NCBI GenBank assembly: GCA_900543875.1
Contig: UQSV01000047.1
Coordinates: 1-13,926, forward strand
DNA from: an uncultured Coriobacteriaceae bacterium
GTDB taxonomy: Bacteria > Actinomycetota > Coriobacteriia > Coriobacteriales > Atopobiaceae
Direction: 5' to 3'
DNA length: 13,926 nt
Part shown: positions 1 to 4,980 of the stretch, in pieces
How positions within the stretch are numbered: position 1 is the stretch's first letter
Layout of the letters: each line of letters opens with the position of its first letter
Notes under the pieces: generated by a model
What the model saw: only the letters and a program-made list of their open reading frames with translations
Told to the model about the DNA's origin: nothing
Databases searched by the model: none
Position numbers and translations under genes: made by a program

Positions 1-89
1 AGGTCAAGCCCGACGGCAAGCGCCAGATGGCCGCGAGCGCCTGGGCCGCAGGACTTCGCGGCGACGACCTTGCCTGGGAGCGTGTCTGA
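1..89 (+). CDS. fmt: Methionyl-tRNA formyltransferase, C-terminal end (partial)
   Basis: Only the last 28 codons are in the window; the first complete codon begins at base 3 and the stop is TGA at 87-89. The visible peptide runs VKPDGKRQMAASAWAAGLRG and ends LAWERV. This resembles the C-terminal edge of Fmt proteins, where a 'P.GKR.M.A..F..G' segment closes the C-terminal tRNA-binding domain. Fmt formylates the initiator Met-tRNA in the cytoplasm before translation initiation. The stop codon overlaps the start of the next gene (TGATG), and fmt followed by rsmB is a very common bacterial gene order, which supports the call. The fragment is short, so the identification rests about equally on the motif and on the neighbour. 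Confidence 0.75.
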   Translation, partial: VKPDGKRQMAASAWAAGLRGDDLAWERV

Positions 90-1519
90 TGACGGTCGCA
101 AGCCCCGCGCGCACCACGGCGCTGCGCCTCCTGTCGCTCCAGCGCCGCCGTGGCGCCCGCGCCCGCGACCTGCTCCGCAGCGCCCACGAGATGGACGTGC
201 TCGGCCGCAAGGCGCGCTCGCTCGCCACGAGGCTCGTGCTGGGCGTCAACGTCGCCGCAGGCGAGCTCGACCGCCGCATCGATTCTTTCGCGAGCCGCCC
301 AGGCTCCATCCAGCCCCGCGTGCGCGACGCCCTGCGCCTCGCATCGTTCGAGGTCCTCTACCTCGAGACGCCCCCGCAGGTTGCCGTGAGCCAGGGCGTT
401 GAGCTCGTGCGCAGCGTGCAGCCGCGCGCCGCGGGCATGGCCAACGCCGTGCTGCGCCGCGTCAAGGCGTGCCGCCCCGAGGTCGACGCCGCCCGCAGCC
501 GCGTCTGCCGCCTCGCCCGGGGCGAGGAGTGCGCGCTCAGTACCCTCGACCTCGCCGTTGCCTCGGGCTATCCCCAGTGGCTGTGCGAGTCCGTGCTTGC
601 CGAGCTGGGGGAGCGCGACGCCGCGAGGATGGCGTGCGCCGCGCTCGACCCCGCGCCTATCTACGTGGCCCAGGGCCGCGCGGAGGTTGACACGGCGGAC
701 CTCGCCGACCATCTCTCGCGCCTGGCCGATGAGTGCGAGCCCACGAGTCTTCCCGCGAGCTGGAAGCTCTCGAGCGGCGCGCGCCTTGCCCGCACAGGGC
801 TCGTGGCGTCGTGCGACGTCGCGGTCGCGGACCTCTCGGCCCAGATCGTCTGCCGCGTGGCCGCGCCCGCCCAGGGCCGTGTCCTCGAGGTGGGGCAGGG
901 ACGCGCCACCAAGTCGCTGCTGCTCGCGCGTGCCATGGACGAGCTGGGTGCCACGCCCTCCATCGCGGGGTGCGAGCTCGTGGGTTCCAAGGTGGCCCTC
1001 GCTCGCGCGCGTATGAAGACGGCGGGCCTTGCCGGGACCGTGAGCTGCACCGAGTTCGACGCCACCAGGCTTGGCGAGGACGAGCTGCCTGCCGAGCTCT
1101 CGGGCTCGTTCTCGTCCGTGCTCGTCGATGCCCCCTGCTCGGGCACCGGCACGATGCGCCGCCACCCCGAGATTCCCTGGACGCTCGAGGCTTCCTCGCT
1201 CGATCCCGCGAACCCCGAGGGATTGCCGGCCCTGCAGCTCTCGATTCTTTCCGCCGCGAGCCGGCGCGTGGTGTCGGGCGGCTCGCTCGTCTACGCCACC
1301 TGCTCGGTGCTTGCCTGCGAGAACGAGGACGTCGTCGATGCCTTCCTCGCGAGCGACGCCGGTAGTGCCTTCGAGCTTGCGAGCGTGAAGGACTCCCCCG
1401 GCATCGCCTCGCTCGAGCCTGGAGCTCTCTCCTGGGTCACTAGCCGCGGCATGTACCGCTCGATTCCCTGCGCGGGTGGCCCCGACGGCCACTTCTGCGC
1501 CCGTCTCGTCCACCGCTAG
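89..1519 (+). CDS. rsmB: 16S rRNA (cytosine-C5) methyltransferase RsmB, NusB domain plus SAM methyltransferase domain
   Basis: A 476-residue protein. Residues about 8-130 form a NusB-like all-helical RNA-binding domain, with VLGV, RPGSIQPRVRDALRLASFEVLYL and a MANAVLRRV helix. The C-terminal half is a Rossmann methyltransferase of the NOL1/NOP2/Sun family. Motif IV is DAPCSGTGTMRRHPEIPW with Cys350, and motif VI is YATCSVLACENED with the nucleophile Cys405; both cysteines expected for RNA m5C methyltransferases are present. The enzyme should methylate 16S rRNA (C967 in E. coli numbering) using SAM. The start ATG at 89 overlaps the fmt stop and has GGGAG at 76-80, so translation is probably coupled. 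Oddity: motif I, near residues 265-275, reads VLEVGQGRATKS instead of the usual acidic residue, APGGKT pattern. The protein is slightly longer than typical RsmB (about 430-450). Confidence 0.9.
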   Translation: MTVASPARTTALRLLSLQRRRGARARDLLRSAHEMDVLGRKARSLATRLVLGVNVAAGELDRRIDSFASRPGSIQPRVRDALRLASFEVLYLETPPQVAVSQGVELVRSVQPRAAGMANAVLRRVKACRPEVDAARSRVCRLARGEECALSTLDLAVASGYPQWLCESVLAELGERDAARMACAALDPAPIYVAQGRAEVDTADLADHLSRLADECEPTSLPASWKLSSGARLARTGLVASCDVAVADLSAQIVCRVAAPAQGRVLEVGQGRATKSLLLARAMDELGATPSIAGCELVGSKVALARARMKTAGLAGTVSCTEFDATRLGEDELPAELSGSFSSVLVDAPCSGTGTMRRHPEIPWTLEASSLDPANPEGLPALQLSILSAASRRVVSGGSLVYATCSVLACENEDVVDAFLASDAGSAFELASVKDSPGIASLEPGALSWVTSRGMYRSIPCAGGPDGHFCARLVHR

Positions 1520-1520
1520 C

Positions 1521-1600
1521 TGGGACACTTTCGCCCGTAGTCTTACTGTCCCACCTTGCCTGCGGTTTGGGACAGAAAGGCTACGGGCTAATTTGTCCCA
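1521..1600. repeat. BIME-like inverted pair of 33-nt hairpin repeats
   Basis: Two 33-nt units, 1521-1553 and 1568-1600, are separated by a 14-nt spacer. Each unit begins TGGGACA and ends TGTCCCA, so each can fold on itself. Unit 2 is also the reverse complement of unit 1 with only about five mismatches: the shared core is GCCCGTAG in unit 1 (1533-1540) and CTACGGGC in unit 2. The whole 80-nt stretch can therefore form one long stem or two small ones. The layout, two head-to-head palindromic units just after a stop codon and between convergent genes, matches REP/BIME-type elements. Copy number elsewhere in the genome cannot be seen from this window. Confidence 0.7.
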
Positions 1601-1607
1601 AAACAGA

Positions 1608-1645
1608 AGAAGGGCGCGACGCCGTGGGTGGCGTTGCGCCCTTCT
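1608..1645 (-). terminator. Intrinsic terminator between convergent rsmB and the zinc-ribbon gene (likely bidirectional)
   Basis: A 16-bp stem: AGAAGGGCGCGACGCC (1608-1623) pairs with GGCGTTGCGCCCTTCT (1630-1645), with one G-U pair and a 6-nt loop. Read on the minus strand, the stem is followed by TGTTTTGGG, a short T-rich run, which suits termination of the minus-strand zinc-ribbon gene. On the plus strand no T-run follows (CGCATTG), so its effect on rsmB transcripts is less certain. Confidence 0.7.
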
Positions 1646-1714
1646 CGCATTGATGGGTCACAGCGGGTATGCTAGCTCGGCCGGTGCGGAGTAGCGAGGC
1701 TCCCGCCAAGCCCC

Positions 1715-1966
1715 TTACGCGCCGCAGCTCGCGCAGTCGTGGCCCGTGCAGCCCGAGCAGCCCGAGGTAGCGTCGGTGGCGCTGTTGCCGCCGCGCTGGT
1801 CGGTGTTGTAGAAGCCCGAGCCCTTGAACGTGATGCTCGAGGCCGAGAAGACGCGCTCGGCCGGTTTGCCGCAGTTCGGGCAGGTGATGCTCGGGCGCTC
1901 CGACATCGGGTGCTCGACCTCAAAGACCTTGCCGCAGCCGGTGCATCGATAGTCGTAACGTGCCAT
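1715..1966 (-). CDS. FmdB-family zinc-ribbon protein
   Basis: An 83-residue protein. The N-terminus MARYDYRCTGCGKVFEVE, with Cys8 and Cys11, pairs with CPNCGK (Cys29 and Cys32) to make the FmdB/CxxC_CXXC_SSSS zinc ribbon. The segment ITFKGSGFYNTD is a hallmark of this family. The C-terminal tail has four further cysteines (GCSGCTGHDCASCGA), as often seen in FmdB proteins. The ATG at 1966 is preferred over an in-frame upstream ATG at 2014 because GGAGG lies 9 nt before it and the family motif begins exactly at MARYDY. The function is poorly defined; 'regulatory protein' is a historical label from the formamidase locus of Methylophilus. The gene stands alone on the minus strand, divergent from the HAD-thiN unit. 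Confidence 0.88.
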   Translation of the reverse strand: MARYDYRCTGCGKVFEVEHPMSERPSITCPNCGKPAERVFSASSITFKGSGFYNTDQRGGNSATDATSGCSGCTGHDCASCGA

Positions 1967-2043
1967 GTGCCAAAACCTCCGTGAACCCTCGCCGCGCGGG
2001 CGAGCTCTGTGCATAGAAATGCGGCCCTGCGGCCGCAGGAGAT

Positions 2044-2073
2044 ACTTTACCCAAACTTTGGCTCGCGTGTCAC
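2044..2073 (-). promoter_or_regulatory. Candidate promoter of the FmdB-like gene
   Basis: On the minus strand GTGACA (2068-2073, five of six matches to TTGACA) is followed after 18 nt by TAAAGT (2044-2049, four of six matches to TATAAT). It would leave a leader of about 70 nt before the start at 1966. It was judged by eye only. Confidence 0.4.
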
Positions 2074-2109
2074 CGGCGCGACGTTTAGAACGCTACCTCG
2101 ACAAGCTCG

Positions 2110-2115
2110 TATACT
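2110..2115 (+). promoter_or_regulatory. Candidate -10 element of the HAD-thiN unit
   Basis: TATACT (five of six matches to TATAAT) lies in a short AT-richer patch (TATACTTAAAAC) about 50 nt before the GTG start at 2164. No good -35 is visible at 16-18 nt; TTTAGA at 2084-2089 is 20 nt away. The region 1967-2163 shows no THI-box-like conserved core, so I see no TPP riboswitch. Confidence 0.4.
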
Positions 2116-2163
2116 TAAAACATCTGTCTCGCCGCGCCCGCGGCAAACCTAGGGGAGGCACCC

Positions 2164-2868
2164 GTGTCAAAGATCTCTGGCGCCATTTTCGACTGCGACG
2201 GCACCCTGCTCGACTCGATGGGCATGTGGATGAACATGTTCTCGACCCTCATCTCGGGCTATGGCGTCGAGCCCACGCAGGAGCTCCTCGACACCGTCGA
2301 GGCCATGACGCTGATGCAGGCCTGCGAGTTTCTCCACAGCGAGTTCTGTATGAGCGACGACCCCGACTCTCTGCTCGTCAAGATCTATGACTTCGTGACG
2401 CACGCCTACGAGAACGACATCGTCGAGATGCCGGGCGCCCACGCCTTCGTCGAGAGCTTGCACCAGGCAGGCGTGCCCATGATCGTCGCGAGCTCCACGC
2501 CACGGCGGCTCGTGATCCGTGCGCTCGAGTGCCACGGCCTGCTTGGCTACTTCGACGACGTCCTGTGCACGGAGGACGTGCGAGACGGGCGCGACAAGGA
2601 CTTCCCCGACGTCTACCTCGAGGCGCTCGAGCGCCTGGGCACACCGCTTGCCGAGACCTGGGTCTTCGAGGACGCCCCGTTCGCCGTGCGCTCCGCACGC
2701 CGCGCGGGCTTCCACGTCGCTGGCATCCACAACGACCACGACGGGCGCGACGCCAACTTCATCCGCTCTTGGTCCGACCTCTACTCCGAGAACTACGGCA
2801 GCATTTCGCTTTCGGCCATCGAGGCGTTCGACGACGCCACCCGCAGGCCCAGCCCCGAGGAGGCCTAA
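2164..2868 (+). CDS. HAD-superfamily hydrolase, subfamily IA (phosphoglucomutase/phosphatase-like)
   Basis: A 234-residue cytoplasmic protein with all four HAD motifs. Motif I is FDCDGTLLDS with the nucleophile Asp10 and acid/base Asp12. Motif II is ASST (Ser111/Thr112), motif III is Lys145 in GRDKDFPD, and motif IV is VFEDAP (Glu169/Asp170). A helical cap lies between motifs I and II (about residues 18-95), as in beta-phosphoglucomutase and related subfamily IA phosphatases. The exact substrate cannot be read from sequence. The GTG start has GGGGAGG at 2152-2158. thiN begins only 7 nt after its stop, so the two genes are almost certainly co-transcribed. A role in handling thiamine phosphates or another small phosphorylated metabolite is possible but is inference from context only. 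Confidence 0.88.
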   Translation: MSKISGAIFDCDGTLLDSMGMWMNMFSTLISGYGVEPTQELLDTVEAMTLMQACEFLHSEFCMSDDPDSLLVKIYDFVTHAYENDIVEMPGAHAFVESLHQAGVPMIVASSTPRRLVIRALECHGLLGYFDDVLCTEDVRDGRDKDFPDVYLEALERLGTPLAETWVFEDAPFAVRSARRAGFHVAGIHNDHDGRDANFIRSWSDLYSENYGSISLSAIEAFDDATRRPSPEEA

Positions 2869-2875
2869 GGCTCCC

Positions 2876-3628
2876 ATGCGTGTTCTTCTCGTAGCGGGCT
2901 CTCCCGAGCCCAGCAGCGCAGCCACCCTTTCCGAGCTTGCCCGCGAGGCCGAGACGGTCGTGGCAATCGACCGTGGCGCCGAGGCGTGCCGGGCGGCGGG
3001 CATTGTGCCCGATGCCTTTTGCGGCGACGCCGACACCGTGAGCGCGGACACCCTCGCCTGGGTGCGCGACCACGCGAGCGCCTCGGCCGCGGCCACCACC
3101 GGCCAGCACCTCGACGTGACGCCCGCTGACGACGTGCGCGAGACGCCCCAGATTCGCGGCCTTCACGGTGAACTGGGCATCCGGCTCTTTCCGCCCGCGA
3201 AGTACGACACCGACCTCTCGCTGGGCTTTGCCTGTGCCCGCCAGATCGCCTCGGAGCGTGGCGAGGACCTTGAGGTCACGGTTACCTGCGCAAGCGCTGG
3301 CCGCATGGACCATGCCCTGGCCGTCTTTGGGGTGCTCGCCTCGAACGCCGACCTCGCGCCCTCGCTTGTCGAGGACGCCTTCACCTGCCGCATCCTCTCG
3401 CCGCGCGGCACCCAGACGTGGAAGCTGGGGGAGCGGGCTTGCGGCTGTCACTTCTCCTTCGTGGCACTTGCCGACGCGAGCGTGGTGAGCGAACGCGGCA
3501 TGCGCTGGGAGCTCGACCACTTCCGCGTCGACGCTCTGCGCGACCGCGGCATCTCGAACGTCATCGACGCCGATGACGCCGCAATTACCTGCCACGTGGG
3601 CATCGTGGCGGCGTTTCTCATCCGCTAG
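2876..3628 (+). CDS. thiN: Thiamine pyrophosphokinase
   Basis: A 250-residue protein that should transfer pyrophosphate from ATP to thiamine to give thiamine diphosphate. Recognisable family blocks: AIDRGAE (Asp32), the metal-binding GDAD motif at 50-53 (usually GDFDS), KYDTDLSLGFA at 109-119 (usually KD.TD.ELA), and AGRMDHALA around 141-149 (usually GGRLDH.LAN). The C-terminal beta-rich thiamine-binding domain follows, ending in GIVAAFLIR. The ATG at 2876 starts the family-like MRVLLVAGS and follows AAGG (2867-2870) at 5 nt. The protein is somewhat longer than many bacterial homologues (about 210-220 aa) because of an extra polar segment around residues 66-105, before the DTD motif. The motif variants are conservative and keep the acidic residues, so the enzyme looks functional. 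Confidence 0.88.
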   Translation: MRVLLVAGSPEPSSAATLSELAREAETVVAIDRGAEACRAAGIVPDAFCGDADTVSADTLAWVRDHASASAAATTGQHLDVTPADDVRETPQIRGLHGELGIRLFPPAKYDTDLSLGFACARQIASERGEDLEVTVTCASAGRMDHALAVFGVLASNADLAPSLVEDAFTCRILSPRGTQTWKLGERACGCHFSFVALADASVVSERGMRWELDHFRVDALRDRGISNVIDADDAAITCHVGIVAAFLIR

Positions 3629-3649
3629 GTCCTTGTTTAACGATTGCGT

Positions 3650-3683
3650 TGGTCCCGTACGAGCAGTTGCTGGTGCGGGGCCA
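3650..3683 (+). terminator. Possible terminator-like hairpin after thiN
   Basis: TGGTCCCG (3650-3657) can pair with CGGGGCCA (3676-3683), with one G-U, enclosing an inner AGCA/TGCT pair. It lies 21 nt after the thiN stop. No strong T-run follows, so intrinsic termination is uncertain. The rest of 3684-3830 holds no gene or RNA that I can recognise. Confidence 0.3.
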
Positions 3684-3830
3684 TATTCGTGTCGTCCCTT
3701 TGTTCTCACGGGCGGCGTCGGTCGTGCCCCGGGCTACGCGTTCCACGGCGTCGCGTGCCGCTTGCGAACCCGGACGTGCGCACCTCGTCGTGGCGTCGCG
3801 CCGCTCGTGCCCGGTCAACGGGGGAGCGGC

Positions 3831-3863
3831 AACAAAAAAGGAGCCGCCGAAACCGACGACTCC
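3831..3863 (-). terminator. Intrinsic terminator of rpmB
   Basis: On the minus strand a 10-bp stem forms between GGAGTCGTCG and CGGCGGCTCC with a GTTT loop (3840-3863). It is followed immediately by six Ts (3834-3839 on the plus strand read as A) and then GTT. It lies about 40 nt after the rpmB stop and is a textbook Rho-independent terminator. Confidence 0.88.
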
Positions 3864-3903
3864 TTGACAATGCATATGAGCTGCGTTTGCAGCGAGCTCG
3901 CTA

Positions 3904-4092
3904 CTAGGAGCGGGCGACCTTGCCAGACTTGAGGCAGGTGGAGCAGACGTTCATCTTCTGCTTGTGGCCGTCGACGACAACCGTGACGTGCTGGATGTTC
4001 GGACGGAACTTGCGGTTGGTGACGCGGTGCGAGTGGCTGATCGAACGACCGGCAACGGCGTGCTTGCCGCAGATGGCGCAAACCTTAGACAT
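3904..4092 (-). CDS. rpmB: 50S ribosomal protein L28 (zinc-binding, C+ form)
   Basis: 62 residues, starting MSKVCAICGKHAVAGRSISHS, with the conserved block VTNRKFRPNIQ and the end NVCSTCLKSGKVARS. Cys5/Cys8 and Cys50/Cys53 form the zinc ribbon of the C+ type of L28; some bacteria also have zinc-free paralogues, and none is seen here. L28 is a component of the large ribosomal subunit. The start at 4092 is chosen because MSKVC is the family N-terminus and GGAGG lies 7 nt upstream; an in-frame ATG at 4119 would add an atypical tail. The gene is monocistronic on the minus strand, with its own promoter and terminator. The position fits a stand-alone rpmB as found in many Gram-positive bacteria. 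Confidence 0.95.
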   Translation of the reverse strand: MSKVCAICGKHAVAGRSISHSHRVTNRKFRPNIQHVTVVVDGHKQKMNVCSTCLKSGKVARS

Positions 4093-4150
4093 TGTTGTAC
4101 CTCCATGTAAGCGGCGCATCTTGCAACCGCCTTCGACGCATAGCTGGTTA

Positions 4151-4178
4151 AGAATAGCACAGCACCAGCGCCCTGCAA
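4151..4178 (-). promoter_or_regulatory. Promoter of rpmB
   Basis: Read on the minus strand, TTGCAG (4173-4178) and TATTCT (4151-4156) are separated by 16 nt. The -10 is preceded by TGC, giving an extended -10. The leader would be about 50 nt. The AT content is higher than in the surrounding sequence. Confidence 0.5.
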
Positions 4179-4236
4179 GCAGTTTTCGCCGAGATGTTGT
4201 GTCCTTGATGTGAAGTCTACCTCAATGTGGGGTCTC

Positions 4237-4266
4237 GTGAAATCTGAGGAGCCAAATAGCTATATT
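4237..4266 (+). promoter_or_regulatory. Promoter of the MarR-family regulator
   Basis: GTGAAA (4237-4242) and TATATT (4261-4266, five of six matches) are spaced by 18 nt. The predicted start point near 4273 leaves a leader of about 40 nt before the ATG at 4313. The stretch 4200-4300 is clearly more AT-rich than the genes around it. Confidence 0.5.
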
Positions 4267-4301
4267 CCTAACAATGAAAACTAACGTTAGAAACTATTTG
4301 G
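4252..4301. promoter_or_regulatory. Candidate operator: nested palindromes over the marR promoter
   Basis: A perfect 10-bp palindrome CTAACGTTAG lies at 4281-4290, just downstream of the predicted transcription start. A second inverted repeat, CCAAATAG (4252-4259) and CTATTTGG (4294-4301), brackets both the -10 element and the palindrome. A further CTAAC at 4268-4272 repeats the half-site. MarR dimers bind palindromes of this kind and commonly repress their own promoter, so this is a plausible autoregulatory site. Binding itself is inferred. Confidence 0.5.
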
Positions 4302-4312
4302 AGGAGTTACGC

Positions 4313-4810
4313 ATGACCCAGCATGACGCATTCTCCGGGCTTATGCGGGATGCGAGCGCTACGTCGCCCAGCGAGGAGTGGCTCGCGCGTCTGAGGGAGG
4401 GTCGCAAGGTCATGAGCCTGCGACCCGAGCCCACCGTGAGCGAGGCCACGCGCGGCATGCCTGCCGTGATGCAGGCGCTCATCGAGGAGGGCCACCCGAT
4501 GTCTCCCAGCGAACTCGCCCGCAAGGCCGGCGTGTCCGACGCGCGCATCGCCAACACCCTGCGCGCCCTCGAGAAGCGCGGCTACGTGGAGCGACGCGGC
4601 TGCGAGCACGACCGCAGGCGCGTCGAGGTGCTCGTGACCGAGAAGGGCTACGAGGTGGCAAGCAAGCACTTCGAGGAGTGCCTCGACCTCATAGCGCGCT
4701 TCCTCGAGGAGCTGGGGCCCGAGGATACCGAGTCCCTCGTGCACGTCTTGGGGCGCATCGGCGAGGTTATGGAGGCCCGCCGCGCAGAAGGCCGGCAGGT
4801 CCACATCTAG
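4313..4810 (+). CDS. MarR-family transcriptional regulator
   Basis: A 165-residue DNA-binding protein. A winged helix-turn-helix occupies about residues 48-105: MQALIEEG, then MSPSELARKAGVSDARIANTLRALEKRGYVERRG, then the wing with DRRRVEVLVTEKG. Flanking helices at the N- and C-termini would form the dimer interface. The ATG at 4313 is preferred because GGAGGAG (4300-4306) precedes it at proper spacing; an in-frame ATG at 4274 would add 13 residues but lies at the predicted transcription start and has no ribosome site. The gene lies upstream of, and in the same direction as, two ABC exporter genes, a common arrangement in which a MarR protein senses a toxic compound and derepresses efflux. 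The ligand is unknown. The DDRR-type salt-bridge region typical of MarR is present as CEHDRRRVEV. Confidence 0.88.
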   Translation: MTQHDAFSGLMRDASATSPSEEWLARLREGRKVMSLRPEPTVSEATRGMPAVMQALIEEGHPMSPSELARKAGVSDARIANTLRALEKRGYVERRGCEHDRRRVEVLVTEKGYEVASKHFEECLDLIARFLEELGPEDTESLVHVLGRIGEVMEARRAEGRQVHI

Positions 4811-4912
4811 CCCGCTACGCGCGCCATCTTCGCTGCGCCCTGCAAGTGCGCGAGGGTCGCGAGCGTTGCGCGCGCAGCAGCCGCCTCGTACACCATAGAT
4901 ATCCATCCACCG

Positions 4913-4948
4913 GGGAGCCCCGCAGGCCGCGCCGTGGGCCGGGCTCCC
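4913..4948 (+). promoter_or_regulatory. Leader hairpin upstream of the ABC exporter genes
   Basis: GGGAGCCC (4913-4920) pairs perfectly with GGGCTCCC (4941-4948). Inside it, GGCC (4925-4928) pairs with GGCC (4937-4940), leaving a 4-nt bulge. It sits 17 nt before the ribosome site AAGGAGG of the first ABC gene, in the 170-nt gap after the MarR gene. No T-run follows, so it does not look like a simple terminator. It may stabilise or modulate the exporter mRNA, or be a DNA-level site. No convincing separate promoter is visible in this gap. Confidence 0.45.
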
Positions 4949-4980
4949 GCTGCAACCAACCAAGAAGGAGGCACAGCCGC

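Noticed and set aside
1521..1600. CRISPR array
   Set aside because: Only two units, inverted with respect to each other, with a 14-nt spacer and no cas genes nearby.
1967..2163. A TPP riboswitch upstream of the HAD-thiN unit
   Set aside because: No THI-box-like conserved core was found; only short GC-rich palindromes and a -10-like site are visible.
3573..3932. Open frames of 70-120 codons over 3573-3932 on both strands
   Set aside because: They cross the thiN end and the rpmB terminator, lack ribosome sites, and have no recognisable motifs.
4274..4312. Upstream in-frame ATG of the MarR gene at 4274
   Set aside because: It lies at the predicted transcription start without a ribosome site, while the ATG at 4313 has GGAGGAG at good spacing.
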